A stretch of DNA of 64,000 nucleotides from DATBFG01 sp036558645 (GTDB taxonomy: Bacteria > Acidobacteriota > Terriglobia > Terriglobales > Acidobacteriaceae). The notes under the pieces were generated by a model, which was given only the letters and a program-made list of their open reading frames with translations, was not told where the DNA came from and searched no databases. The stretch lies in contig DATBFG010000026.1 of assembly GCA_036558645.1 (NCBI GenBank), positions 1-64,000 of the forward strand, written 5' to 3'. The position numbers were made by a program, and so were the translations under genes. How positions within the stretch are numbered: the first letter of the stretch is position 1; every line of letters starts with the position of its first letter. This document shows, piece by piece, positions 52,356 to 60,828 of the stretch.

Positions 52356-53519
52356 CTAGTAAGCGCCTTCTACAACTGCACGGGGTGTGCGGAGGAGGAT
52401 CTTCATGTCCATCCACGGCGACCATGTCTTCGCGTAGATGAGGTCCAAACGTACCATCTCATCAAATTCGACCCGGTTGCGTCCGTTCACTTGCCACAAG
52501 CCGGTGATTCCGGGCTTCGCCTCCAGCAGACGCCGCCGATGCCACAAGTCGTAGGCTTCTACCTCATACGAGATAGGTGGCCGCGGTCCCACGAGGGACA
52601 TATCGCCTCGCAGCACATTCAAGAATTGAGGAAGCTCATCGAGGCTGCTACGTCGCAAGAACGCACCCAACGGTGTGATTCGCGGGTCATTTGTTAGCTT
52701 GAACACGCCTTGCGCATCGCCCTCACTGGGCTTCCTCTCCGCAGTGCCGGCGATCAATTTTCTTACATATTCACGATGTGAGCTGGCATCATTGCCGGCC
52801 ACCATGGAGCGGAACTTCAGAAACTCAAAGGGCTGGCCGTATTGCCCAACTCGTTGTTGGCGATAAAAAATCGGACCCTTGGAAGTGAGCTTGACCGCAG
52901 CCGCAATGACAAGAAAGAGTGGCGAAAAAATGAGTAACGCCAAAACACTGCCAGCTACGTCCATCATCCTTTTGACAGTGCGGGCAAACCTGCGGGCATC
53001 GTCGCGCGTTTCCAGATCTGGATAAAGTGTCGGGTTACTGGGGCGCTGAGGTGTATCGCAATCCCACTCTTCCGGAAACATGTGGAATGAAATAGAGATC
53101 TGGTTGAACTGCTCCAGCGTAAGATGTTCTGCCAGATTCGCGCTGATCCGGTTCAGCATGGTGCTGAGCACCGCTTTGCGGTCTTCGATGGAGAGTTCGG
53201 TAAACATCACTCCAATCTCCGCGCTCTTGCGATACCAGCCGACTACATCGGTCTCGCGAGTGTTGCTCACGAGCATGGATGCGATCTCTTTGAGAATTTT
53301 CTGGTCATTCTGCGTGGGGAACTCTCTCCCCATGTCAAGCAGCATGAGCAAAAAGGGCTTTCGCGAGCGTTCAGTCCTCTTGCGCTCCACCGAGATCGTT
53401 CGACGAAACGATTCTTCGGAAAGAACGTAGCGGTTATCGGCCGGCGTATCTAGCTCAAATACGCTCTTCACGCTCCCGTTGCCGTTTCCGTTATTGTGAT
53501 TGTGGCGTCTTACGTTCAC
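52356..53519 (-). CDS. Priming sugar transferase with an N-terminal degenerate GGDEF-like domain
   Basis: A 387-residue protein. The GTG at 53519 is chosen because AGGAG lies at the right distance; longer frames have no such site and overlap the kinase gene. A low-complexity His/Asn/Gly stretch (residues 4-15) leads to a domain at ~36-153 that resembles a GGDEF fold: LLMLLDMGREF, ILKEIASMLVSNTRETDVVGWYRKSAEIGVMF and a later QISISFHMFP. The catalytic GGDEF residues are replaced by RKSAEIG, so it is probably not a cyclase. A membrane hairpin (~190-210) is followed by a PF02397-type polyprenyl-phosphate glycosyl-1-phosphate transferase (DELPQFLNVLRGDMSLVGPRPP; QVNGRN). It should start the repeat unit on undecaprenyl phosphate. 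Confidence 0.85.
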   Translation of the reverse strand: MNVRRHNHNNGNGNGSVKSVFELDTPADNRYVLSEESFRRTISVERKRTERSRKPFLLMLLDMGREFPTQNDQKILKEIASMLVSNTRETDVVGWYRKSAEIGVMFTELSIEDRKAVLSTMLNRISANLAEHLTLEQFNQISISFHMFPEEWDCDTPQRPSNPTLYPDLETRDDARRFARTVKRMMDVAGSVLALLIFSPLFLVIAAAVKLTSKGPIFYRQQRVGQYGQPFEFLKFRSMVAGNDASSHREYVRKLIAGTAERKPSEGDAQGVFKLTNDPRITPLGAFLRRSSLDELPQFLNVLRGDMSLVGPRPPISYEVEAYDLWHRRRLLEAKPGITGLWQVNGRNRVEFDEMVRLDLIYAKTWSPWMDMKILLRTPRAVVEGAY

Positions 53520-53605
53520 GACTGCATCTCCTGTGTCTACTTTGTTGGGGACGATGCGGGGAGTTGAGGGATTTTGAAAACGAACCTGTCTTGTTTCGCG
53601 TTTAC

Positions 53606-54460
53606 TTAGGATTTTGCTGACGAACTGGCATGCGCCGCTCGAGCGACCGGTCCATATCTTTGGTAGTAATTTGTGCGATCGACGTTCAGGCAACTATTGA
53701 GCACCACGCCGAGCACATTGGCTTTTGCAAGCGCTTCGACTCCACGCTGCAGCGCCCGCTTTTCGGTCTTACCCTGGCGCGCAACTAGCACGATTCCGTC
53801 CGACATCCTGGACCATACCGTGGTATCGGCAAGCGGTAGAATCGGAGGCGAATCGATCACGATCCAATCAAAGAAGTTGGAAGCATGTTCAAGAAAATCA
53901 GGAAGCCTTCCCGATTGCATCAGTTCCAACGCGTTGTCCGGAGGCACTCCTGCGGGAAGAAACCAAAGACCGGCCTCTTCGAGGTAGTAGATACTTTTCA
54001 ATACCGGCGAATCACTCTTGAGAGCTTCGCTCAGGCCTGACAACCTGCCCAGCCCAAATTCCTGCGCCAGCACCGGACGCCGCAAGTCACCCTCGATTAA
54101 GAGAACCTTCTGCTTCTTCTTCCGGGCGAGCGTGACCGCCAGGTTCGCGGATACCAGGCTTTTGCCCTCTTCAGCGATCGAACTGGTGATGAGAATCCGC
54201 TTCAGATTCTTCGTTTGCTGCATCTGCCGCAGACGGACCGCCAGAAAGCGAAACTTCTCTGCCCCCAGACTTTCCTTGTCGGTAATCGAGATCAATCTGC
54301 TGTCGGGCAGCGGTGCAATGTGGATCGTGTGCACGTCTCCAAGTTCGCGCGCACCGTCCCGCTCCGCAGCATCCAGCAGAGCCGCGGCACCCAGAGCAGT
54401 CTGAACATCGGAGACTCCACCCCTCTCCGAGATCTGTAATGCCTCAAACAATCGGCTCAT
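53606..54460 (-). CDS. CpsD/CapB-type bacterial tyrosine kinase of the export system
   Basis: A 284-residue P-loop kinase without a membrane domain. SSIAEEGKSLVSANLAVTLA is Walker A (with Ser in place of the first Gly), LLIEGDLRRPVLAQEFG is the A-prime motif, and DWIVIDSPPILPLAD is Walker B. The C-terminus has tyrosines in NYYQRYGPVARAA, a possible phosphorylation cluster. It is the cytoplasmic partner of the chain-length protein at 55443-57023, as in split CapA/CapB or TIGR03018-type systems. It overlaps the ATPase gene by 17 bases. Confidence 0.85.
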   Translation of the reverse strand: MSRLFEALQISERGGVSDVQTALGAAALLDAAERDGARELGDVHTIHIAPLPDSRLISITDKESLGAEKFRFLAVRLRQMQQTKNLKRILITSSIAEEGKSLVSANLAVTLARKKKQKVLLIEGDLRRPVLAQEFGLGRLSGLSEALKSDSPVLKSIYYLEEAGLWFLPAGVPPDNALELMQSGRLPDFLEHASNFFDWIVIDSPPILPLADTTVWSRMSDGIVLVARQGKTEKRALQRGVEALAKANVLGVVLNSCLNVDRTNYYQRYGPVARAAHASSSAKS

Positions 54461-55433
54461 GCTTCTTGGCTCCAGGAAATAGCACTAGCGGTTTATCTAA
54501 CTGTTCGGCTCGTGACACCTGCAATTTATCGTGCAGTTGCAACAGCGTTCTTACCGCGTTCCATAGTTCGGCGTTTGTGGGATTCGCTACCGTGGACGCC
54601 TTTGGCCCTGCTTGCGGCACCCTTAGGCGAAAGTCCGTCGCGACGTCTTCGATCACGTCAGGGGTTACAACGTGTGTTTGCCGCGCGAACGCAGTGATCA
54701 GCGCGTTTTCGCAAACCGTATTGATCAAGCGCGGCACCCCGCGTGAGTATCGGTGAATCAATTTGACCGTTTCGATCGGGAACATCGTGCGCGAATGTGA
54801 ATTCGCTCCTGCGAGCTCCAACCGTCGCTCGATGTACCCCTGCGTCTCCTCGATGTCCAGCGGATTCAGGTGAGCTCTCAACGAAATGCGCTGCTTGAGC
54901 TGGCGCAGCTCGAACGAGTCGAGCTTTTCGTCCAGTTCAGGCTGTCCTACCAACAGAATCTGCAGCAACTTCTGTTGCGAAGTCTCGAGATTGGTCAGTA
55001 AGCGTACTTCCTCGAGCACTTCGGCGGAAAGATGATGGGCCTCATCCACAACAAGCACCGTCGTAAGCTTCTTCTGGTGGCGATCAATCAGATAGTTCCC
55101 CAGCAGAAGCAGCAACTCACTCTTGCTCTTCCCGGCTGTCGGAAGTCCGAAATCACCGGCAATGTACTGTAGAAATTCCAGCGGTGACAGCACGCTGTTG
55201 AAAACGTACGCATAGTTGACATCGCTGCGGTTCAGAAGCTGCAGCAGACACCGCACCAGCAAAGTCTTGCCGGTTCCGACCTCTCCAGTCAGTACGACGA
55301 AACCCTTGTGTTTGCGCACTCCGTAGTAGAGCGCAACCAGCGCCTCGTTGTGACGCTTGGTGCCGAACAAGAAAACCGGATCAGGGGTGATCTCGAACGG
55401 ACTCTTTTGGAGCTTGTAAAACTCTTTGTACAT
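54444..55433 (-). CDS. ExeA-like AAA+ ATPase of a polysaccharide export module
   Basis: A 329-residue AAA+ ATPase. Residues 50-57 (GEVGTGKT) are Walker A, LTTVLVVDEAHH (about 123-134) is Walker B, and HRYSRGVPRLINTVCENALI holds the arginine-finger/sensor-2 area. The N-terminal FYKLQKSPFEITPDPVFLF block is the signature of ExeA/GspA-type ATPases and of the exosortase-A-associated ATPase TIGR03015. It lies between the chain-length protein (9 bases) and the kinase. The C-terminal ~60 residues are helical and Lys/Gln rich. No exosortase gene is present in the window. Confidence 0.85.
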   Translation of the reverse strand: MYKEFYKLQKSPFEITPDPVFLFGTKRHNEALVALYYGVRKHKGFVVLTGEVGTGKTLLVRCLLQLLNRSDVNYAYVFNSVLSPLEFLQYIAGDFGLPTAGKSKSELLLLLGNYLIDRHQKKLTTVLVVDEAHHLSAEVLEEVRLLTNLETSQQKLLQILLVGQPELDEKLDSFELRQLKQRISLRAHLNPLDIEETQGYIERRLELAGANSHSRTMFPIETVKLIHRYSRGVPRLINTVCENALITAFARQTHVVTPDVIEDVATDFRLRVPQAGPKASTVANPTNAELWNAVRTLLQLHDKLQVSRAEQLDKPLVLFPGAKKHEPIV

Positions 55434-55442
55434 TGACTGTGA

Positions 55443-57023
55443 TTAGCCCTTCAGGAACGTCACCGCAAAGGCGATGAGGACGGATACAACCACCGCAGCC
55501 GCACTGGCCCATGCCATGTGCACTTGCCGGGCTTCTTGTTTTTGTTCGAAGGCAGTCGAAAGTGGCGGAATCTCAACAATAACGTCCCCCGGCAGCATCT
55601 TCTTCAAAGCCTTGTCGCTGTAAACGTGGTCATCCATGATTTCGAGGATGGCGCTTAGAGCGACTCCGAGGAACATTCCCACTGCGAGTCCGATAGCAAA
55701 AATTTGTAAGCGCTTCGGTGAATCCGGCTTGAGCGGAAGGTTCGGCGGATCAAGAATTCGGAAATGCTCCCCTTGTTGTTGCCGCTCCAGGCTCGTCGCC
55801 AGGGAAGACTCATTTTTCTTCTTTAGTAACGAGTCGTAGTCCTGCTTCGATTGCTCGTAGCCTCGGGTGAGATCAGCCAGTTGCTGTTCGAGAACTGGTT
55901 CCTGGCTTACCCTGCCTTGATAATCGCCTATCTTGCCGCGAAGCTGTTGGATGGTGCGCTGATGATCCGCGATCTCAATTTCATTCGCCTTCAGTTGGCT
56001 CTGCAACTGCATCATGGGCGCAGTATTCGGATCGCCCGAACTAGTCCCCGCTGGCGCCGCATCACTGCCGTTCGTTCCGGCGAGCATCTGGCTCTTCATG
56101 CGCTCGGTCTTGGCAATCTGCTCTTTGAGCTTCTTTACATCCGGATGCTTCTCCGTATAGCGCGAACTCAGATCAGCAAGCTCCGCCTTCAACCGGTCGA
56201 GTTCCTGATCTGCAGCCGGCAATCCGACAGCTACGCCAGTGCCTCGAGATGAAGATCTCAATGCGTGATACTCATTCAGCAGCGATTGCAAATATGCGTT
56301 CTGCTGTTTCGCCCGGTTCAGTGCGTCCTCTTCGCTCTGCAGCTGCGTCTGCAGCCCGTTCATGATCTGCAGGTTCGTCTGCAGCTGACCTGGCAATTGC
56401 CCCAGGTACCTGCCCTTGAATTCACGGACTTTGGCTTCCTGCTGTGCCAGTTCATCCCTGGCGACGCTAAGCTGGTTCTCAAGGAAAGCTGTCGTATTCT
56501 CTGACTGCTGCTGCCGCACCTCGAGGTTTTCGCTGATAAAGAGGTTCGTCAGTTCACTCGTAACCCGCTGGGCCGTGACTGGATTGTCAGACGAGAAATA
56601 CACATTAAATGCTGTCAGACTCTGACGATCAGGTGAACGAACCAGCTCAATCTCAATATCCTTCCGCATCCGCTCAACCAGGTCGTCCGGCGAACTGTGG
56701 CGGTATTTCGGATACAGATTGAACTGCTGAATAATGCTCAACAGTCGCGTCCGGCTCAGAATCTGTTGCGTGATGCTTTGCAGCCGATTCTGCAGGTCTC
56801 CCGAGATGTTCGACGTTACGAACTCCTGGGGAACCGTAGGCTCTTCCACGAGGATCAGCGTTCCCGACTTAAACATCGAGGGCATGAACCAGCTTGCCCC
56901 CCACACCAGAAGCCATCCAAAGAAAAATGGTAGGAGAAAGTGCCAGAAGTGACGTCGGGCCAGCCCAATATAGAGCTGCCAGTCGATCCCTTCTGAACGC
57001 GCTTCTTCGAAATCTTCTGGCAT
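55443..57023 (-). CDS. Wzz/GNVR-type chain-length protein of the export system
   Basis: A 526-residue protein with an N-terminal membrane helix (~29-50, FWHFLLPFFFGWLLVWGASWF) and a C-terminal one at ~505-524. The Wzz domain follows the first helix (GTLILVEEPTVPQEFV). The centre (~150-400) is a long coiled coil with repeated Gln-rich heptads (ELAQQEAKVREFKGRYL, LQTQLQSEEDALNRAKQQNAYL). A proline-rich segment (DPPNLPLKPDSPKRLQI) precedes the second membrane helix. It has no kinase domain, so the kinase at 53606 supplies it. The ATG follows AGGGAGA and starts 1 base after the barrel gene stop. It resembles TIGR03007-type proteins. Confidence 0.87.
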   Translation of the reverse strand: MPEDFEEARSEGIDWQLYIGLARRHFWHFLLPFFFGWLLVWGASWFMPSMFKSGTLILVEEPTVPQEFVTSNISGDLQNRLQSITQQILSRTRLLSIIQQFNLYPKYRHSSPDDLVERMRKDIEIELVRSPDRQSLTAFNVYFSSDNPVTAQRVTSELTNLFISENLEVRQQQSENTTAFLENQLSVARDELAQQEAKVREFKGRYLGQLPGQLQTNLQIMNGLQTQLQSEEDALNRAKQQNAYLQSLLNEYHALRSSSRGTGVAVGLPAADQELDRLKAELADLSSRYTEKHPDVKKLKEQIAKTERMKSQMLAGTNGSDAAPAGTSSGDPNTAPMMQLQSQLKANEIEIADHQRTIQQLRGKIGDYQGRVSQEPVLEQQLADLTRGYEQSKQDYDSLLKKKNESSLATSLERQQQGEHFRILDPPNLPLKPDSPKRLQIFAIGLAVGMFLGVALSAILEIMDDHVYSDKALKKMLPGDVIVEIPPLSTAFEQKQEARQVHMAWASAAAVVVSVLIAFAVTFLKG

Positions 57024-57024
57024 T

Positions 57025-58446
57025 TTATCTCCCTAACGGCCTCGTGAAGTCATACGTGAGAGTGATCCAGCCGCGATTGTGATTCACGTTGTCTGCCGCC
57101 GTCCCCGCCGCTTGCTGCCAATCTCGTCCATACCCGAGCACTAGTCCGAGATTTGAACCAAGTTGCCGGCTTACACTGAAACGCCCCGAAGCAGAGTCCG
57201 TCACTGGATAAAACGACGAGCCAATCGACAACGGATCCATGGAAGCGTAGCTGGCGCCCACCGTGAAGGTGGTCTTCGACGTCAGCTGGCGGCTGATTTC
57301 TCCGCTCACGGCATTCAGGTTTACAGTCGCCTGCAATCCGCCGCCATCGCTGATCCTTCGTACAAATTGCGCCTGGGCTGCGGTCCGCTGTCCCTGCCAA
57401 CTCAGACTGGAACCGGCTGCGACATTCCAATCACCATTTGTCGTAGGCGTTGATACCAGCAGTACATACGGAAGACGAACCATCGTCGACACGCTGTGTC
57501 CGTCCAGTTCCGTGTACTGCGGGCCGGCGAAGAAGGCCAGTTCAAGATTGCGTTTGAGGTAGATGGTGTGAAAGTACAGAATGCTTTGTGTCGTACTTTG
57601 TTCCGATACAGGATCAAAGTTGAGCCGCTGAAATCCGTAACGTACTCCCACCCAGTTCCTCGGCGTAACGCGGTGAGTATAGAAACCTGAAAATGATCCG
57701 CTTGTCGTGTCCAGAAGACTGCTGCCTGCCGGAACATCGTGATATCGAGAGATGAACGAACTGCCGCTGAATCCCACCATGCTGCCCGACCCGAACTGAT
57801 AGCTCAACTGCGCCGAGCCGTTGTTCGATGTCTCGTTCGCGATGGGCGTGACCACATAGCTATTGGGCTGTTGCAGGATGCCGTTGCCGGTCGCACCCGA
57901 ATTGCTGGGGAGCTGGTCCAGGAATCCGTTCGTAATTGCGAAATTCTCTCGCAAACTCAGCGTCACGTGCGGACTCAGCCGATAGTCGAAATCTGCTGCG
58001 AGATCGTGCGCGCCATTGTTCTGCGAACTCAGCCGTTGGTGAACGGTCACTCCCGCGGAGTACTCAGTCTTGAATCTCAGGCGGGATCTTGAAAGGTCAA
58101 ACGCGATGTGTGGCTGGGCGGTAAACGCGAACTCACCAGTGGTATCGGTTGAAGCGTTGAATATATTGTCGTCATACGACGATCCTAATGAGATTCCGCC
58201 TCGAAGATAGTTTGCCCTTTCGAGTTCCGACAGAAAGATCAAAGGTGTGCCGTCGATGCTTACGATCGAGGGAACAGGCACCCGGAAATTATTTTCGGAC
58301 GGCTCCTGCTGCTCTCCCGACAGCGAGAGAACGCCTAAAGCAGGCGCACTCATCGCGGGCTCCGCTTGCTGTTGCGCCTGCGTTAGCGGCGGAACAGTCG
58401 CTCCGAGAAGTAGAACGATCGCCAGAGTTTTATTTGTAGTCGTCAT
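57025..58446 (-). CDS. Outer-membrane beta-barrel protein of the polysaccharide export module
   Basis: A 473-residue protein with a signal peptide (LAIVLLLGATVPPLTQAQ). After a ~60-residue linker, repeated amphipathic strands of alternating polar/hydrophobic residues (FTAQPHIAFDLSRSRLRFKTEYSAGVTV, SAQLSYQFGSGSMVGFSGSSF, GWITLTYDFTRPLGR) suggest a barrel of about 18-20 strands. The final residue pattern (YDFTRPLGR) does not end in Phe, unlike most barrels. It probably provides or assists the outer-membrane exit for the polysaccharide, as TIGR03016/OMP_b-brl families next to Wza-like proteins. It is 5 bases after the Wza-like gene and 1 base before the chain-length gene. Confidence 0.75.
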   Translation of the reverse strand: MTTTNKTLAIVLLLGATVPPLTQAQQQAEPAMSAPALGVLSLSGEQQEPSENNFRVPVPSIVSIDGTPLIFLSELERANYLRGGISLGSSYDDNIFNASTDTTGEFAFTAQPHIAFDLSRSRLRFKTEYSAGVTVHQRLSSQNNGAHDLAADFDYRLSPHVTLSLRENFAITNGFLDQLPSNSGATGNGILQQPNSYVVTPIANETSNNGSAQLSYQFGSGSMVGFSGSSFISRYHDVPAGSSLLDTTSGSFSGFYTHRVTPRNWVGVRYGFQRLNFDPVSEQSTTQSILYFHTIYLKRNLELAFFAGPQYTELDGHSVSTMVRLPYVLLVSTPTTNGDWNVAAGSSLSWQGQRTAAQAQFVRRISDGGGLQATVNLNAVSGEISRQLTSKTTFTVGASYASMDPLSIGSSFYPVTDSASGRFSVSRQLGSNLGLVLGYGRDWQQAAGTAADNVNHNRGWITLTYDFTRPLGR

Positions 58447-58451
58447 GGAAA

Positions 58452-59120
58452 TTACGGGATCACGATTGTGTCGCGCGGCGCCAACTTGATGTTCTGCTCA
58501 GGATTCTTTCCCTTGATCATGTCCTTGTAATTGAAGGGAAACTTCTGTTGTGACCCACCAGCCTGGGCGCGCAGTACGTAAATAGATTTTTGTTTTGCGA
58601 AGTCCCGGAACCCGCCTGCCATCGCGATTGCATCCAGAACCGTCATTGAATTGGTCAGCAGGTACGATCCTGGGTGAGAAACCTGCCCGAGGATGTTGAA
58701 GCGCTGGCTGCGAACCTCCTGGACAATCACCGTCACATCCGGCTCAGAAATGTAACTCTGCAGTTTGGCCGCAATCTCCGTTTCCAACTGTTTCGGAGTT
58801 TGACCGCTGGCCTGCACCTCGCCTACCAGCGGCAGCGAGATCTTTCCATCCGAACGCACTGGAACAGCACGAGAAATGTCTGGTTCCTTCCACACATTAA
58901 TTGCCAGGACATCGTCGTTCCCGATGATGAAGCCGTCATCATGAGGCTTTCCCGCCGTCGTGGTGGTCGTGGGCGCCGCAGACGGGGCTGCGCTTGCCAT
59001 TTCCGGAGAACCTGCCTCGGTCGTTTTGAAGCTGGAGTCTGCCTGTCCCCACAACGAGATGCTTAATAGGCAGGTGGCAACTAAGGACAAACTGGAATGC
59101 AATTTCATATTTTTTGTCAC
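58452..59120 (-). CDS. Wza-like polysaccharide export protein (short form)
   Basis: A 222-residue secreted protein. The start is the GTG at 59120, directly after AAGGAGGT with a 5-base spacer; an ATG four codons later is less well placed. A signal peptide (SLSLVATCLLSISLWGQ) is followed by a Poly_export domain (IGNDDVLAINVWKEPDISRAVPVRSDG) and an SLBB domain (FNILGQVSHPGSYLL). It lacks the long C-terminal helix of Wza, so the channel at the outer membrane must be completed by the barrel protein at 57025. It is the first export gene, after the regulatory AAA+ gene with 29 bases between. Confidence 0.88.
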   Translation of the reverse strand: MTKNMKLHSSLSLVATCLLSISLWGQADSSFKTTEAGSPEMASAAPSAAPTTTTTAGKPHDDGFIIGNDDVLAINVWKEPDISRAVPVRSDGKISLPLVGEVQASGQTPKQLETEIAAKLQSYISEPDVTVIVQEVRSQRFNILGQVSHPGSYLLTNSMTVLDAIAMAGGFRDFAKQKSIYVLRAQAGGSQQKFPFNYKDMIKGKNPEQNIKLAPRDTIVIP

Positions 59121-59149
59121 AAGTACCTCCTTGAACGTCGCCTGGATAT

Positions 59150-60241
59150 CTAGTTATGGCGTCCGCTGTCGCGTGCGCCATTGGGTGTGCAGGTCACTGG
59201 ATAATCAGGAGGGGTCATTCGATAATGATCGATCTTGTACAACAGAGTTCGATAACTTACTTTCAAGAGCTGAGCAGCCGCCTTACGATTCCACCCTGTC
59301 TTGTCGAGAGCGGCCGCAATCGCAGTCCGCTCGGCTTCGCCCTTAACAGTCTGGATAAGAGACTTGAGCCCGCTTGCGCTACCTCCGCGATTCTCGGGGT
59401 TCTCTGGAACCGCCAATGAACGAATGTCCTGGTTAGTCTCCCCTTGCTGCAGTTCCGCGATGGCGAGTTCCTCGTCGCCAATCACGAGATAGCGCTTTAC
59501 GAAATCTTTGAGTTCCTCGAGATTTCCCGGCCAGGAATGTGTTTCGCAGCATTCGATCATGACCGGAGAAAACTTCCTCTGCGGCAGGGAGTAGAGCTTA
59601 GCCAGTTGTTGCATGAAGTAGTCCATCAGTAACGCGATCTCTTCCGCTCGCTCAGATAACGCCGGAACGTGCAGCGTAAACGCGCTCAAACGGTTGTAAA
59701 AGTCTTCATGAAGTTGGCCTACCGCGAGTGCTCCCTCAATGTCGGAACTCATTGTCCCCAAGATGCGGACATCAGCTCGAATTGCGGTCTCGCCCCCCAC
59801 GCGCAGAAATTGCTTGTCCTGAAGCACGCGCAAGAGCTTAAGTTGCAACTCCGTCGGCAGCTCCGAGATCTCGTCCAGCAACAGTGTGCCGTCCTCGCAC
59901 TCTTCAAGTTTTCCCAGTTGGGTCCTGTGAATGCCGTTAGCCGAGACTGACTCGAACCCGAATAACTCAATATCTAGCAACTCGTGGGTGAGCCCAGCAC
60001 AATCAACCTTAATGAACTTGCGCCCGGACCGTGCGGAAAGCTTATGAACAAACTGAGCAGCAACTTTTTTCCCGCTGCCTCTTTCACCAGATATCAGTAC
60101 CGGCACATCCACTTGCGCGAGCAGAACTGCCTGCGTCCGCAGCTTGCGTGCTGCCGGACTGGCCGCTATGAAAAACAACCCCTCGCTGATCTGCTCGAAG
60201 TCGCTGGCGCTTCGTAGACCGTTCTTGTAGGTGGCGTTCAC
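59150..60241 (-). CDS. Sigma-54-type AAA+ regulator with no receiver and no GAFTGA loop
   Basis: A 363-residue protein starting at a GTG with AGGA at 7 bases. Residues ~25-250 are an AAA+ domain: Walker A GERGSGKK (52-59), ELFGFESVS, Walker B GTLLLDEI (118-125), and a Fis-like helix-turn-helix at ~310-345 (NRKAAAQLLKVSYRTLLYKID). In normal enhancer-binding proteins ELFGHEKGAFTGA is followed by a loop that touches sigma-54; here it is ELFGFESVSANGIHRTQLG, so the loop is gone. There is no N-terminal phospho-acceptor domain (only ~25 residues before AAA+). It is probably an ATP-dependent DNA-binding protein that does not activate sigma-54 classically. It lies between the antiterminator and the wza-like gene, in the position of PrsR-type regulators. 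Confidence 0.82.
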   Translation of the reverse strand: MNATYKNGLRSASDFEQISEGLFFIAASPAARKLRTQAVLLAQVDVPVLISGERGSGKKVAAQFVHKLSARSGRKFIKVDCAGLTHELLDIELFGFESVSANGIHRTQLGKLEECEDGTLLLDEISELPTELQLKLLRVLQDKQFLRVGGETAIRADVRILGTMSSDIEGALAVGQLHEDFYNRLSAFTLHVPALSERAEEIALLMDYFMQQLAKLYSLPQRKFSPVMIECCETHSWPGNLEELKDFVKRYLVIGDEELAIAELQQGETNQDIRSLAVPENPENRGGSASGLKSLIQTVKGEAERTAIAAALDKTGWNRKAAAQLLKVSYRTLLYKIDHYRMTPPDYPVTCTPNGARDSGRHN

Positions 60242-60273
60242 GATGATTCCTGGGTTAGATAAGTACGGTGAGA

Positions 60274-60828
60274 TCAGGCAGCTTCGAGATTGTATCCTTC
60301 GATGCTGATCGCCATAGACCTTTGAATCGCATCGATGGAAATTACTAGCCGGCGGTCTCCGTCACGGGCCACCAGAATTCCTTCGACTCCATCCATGGCG
60401 CCGCCGCGAACTCGGACACGCTGTCCGATCGTTAGAAATGGATACGCTGACCACGGCACCTTTTGCGAGACCAGAGTTTGCACAGCTGTGATTTGATCTT
60501 CGGGAATGGGCGTACCCTCCCGCCCTGCCCCAACCAGGCGAACGACACCATCTAAATTGCAAACTCGGTAGTAGTTTTCATTCGTCAACGGCACTCGCAC
60601 GAACACATACCCGCCGAACAGCGGTACCTCGACTGACTTCTCGCGATCGCTCCAACGATGCTTTTCCGTGATCACGGGCAGGAAGGCTTCAATGCCTCGA
60701 TCGAGCAGCCGTCCCGCGACTGCTTTTTCGTGCCTGGCGCGAGTCATCAGCGCGTACCACTGCGCTTCTGTTGAAGGAATAGCTGGCACGTTAATCGTCG
60801 ATGCCACATATCCACTGCAAGCGCTCAT
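60274..60828 (-). CDS. NusG/RfaH-family antiterminator (UpxY-like), first gene of the exopolysaccharide locus
   Basis: A 184-residue NusG-N protein. WYALMTRARHEKAVAGRLLDRGIEAFLPV is the typical start of the NGN domain of UpxY and LoaP/RfaH paralogues, and PLFGGYVFVRVPLT the later strand. The KOW domain is present (LTIGQRVRVRGGAMDGVEGILVARDGDRRLVISI). Residues 1-22 are an extra leader. UpxY proteins in Bacteroides bind the 5-prime leader of capsule operons and let polymerase pass early terminators. This gene lies at the upstream end of a ~34-kb polycistronic locus, where such a protein would be needed. The leader that it would act on should be between 60829 and 61076. Confidence 0.85.
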   Translation of the reverse strand: MSACSGYVASTINVPAIPSTEAQWYALMTRARHEKAVAGRLLDRGIEAFLPVITEKHRWSDREKSVEVPLFGGYVFVRVPLTNENYYRVCNLDGVVRLVGAGREGTPIPEDQITAVQTLVSQKVPWSAYPFLTIGQRVRVRGGAMDGVEGILVARDGDRRLVISIDAIQRSMAISIEGYNLEAA

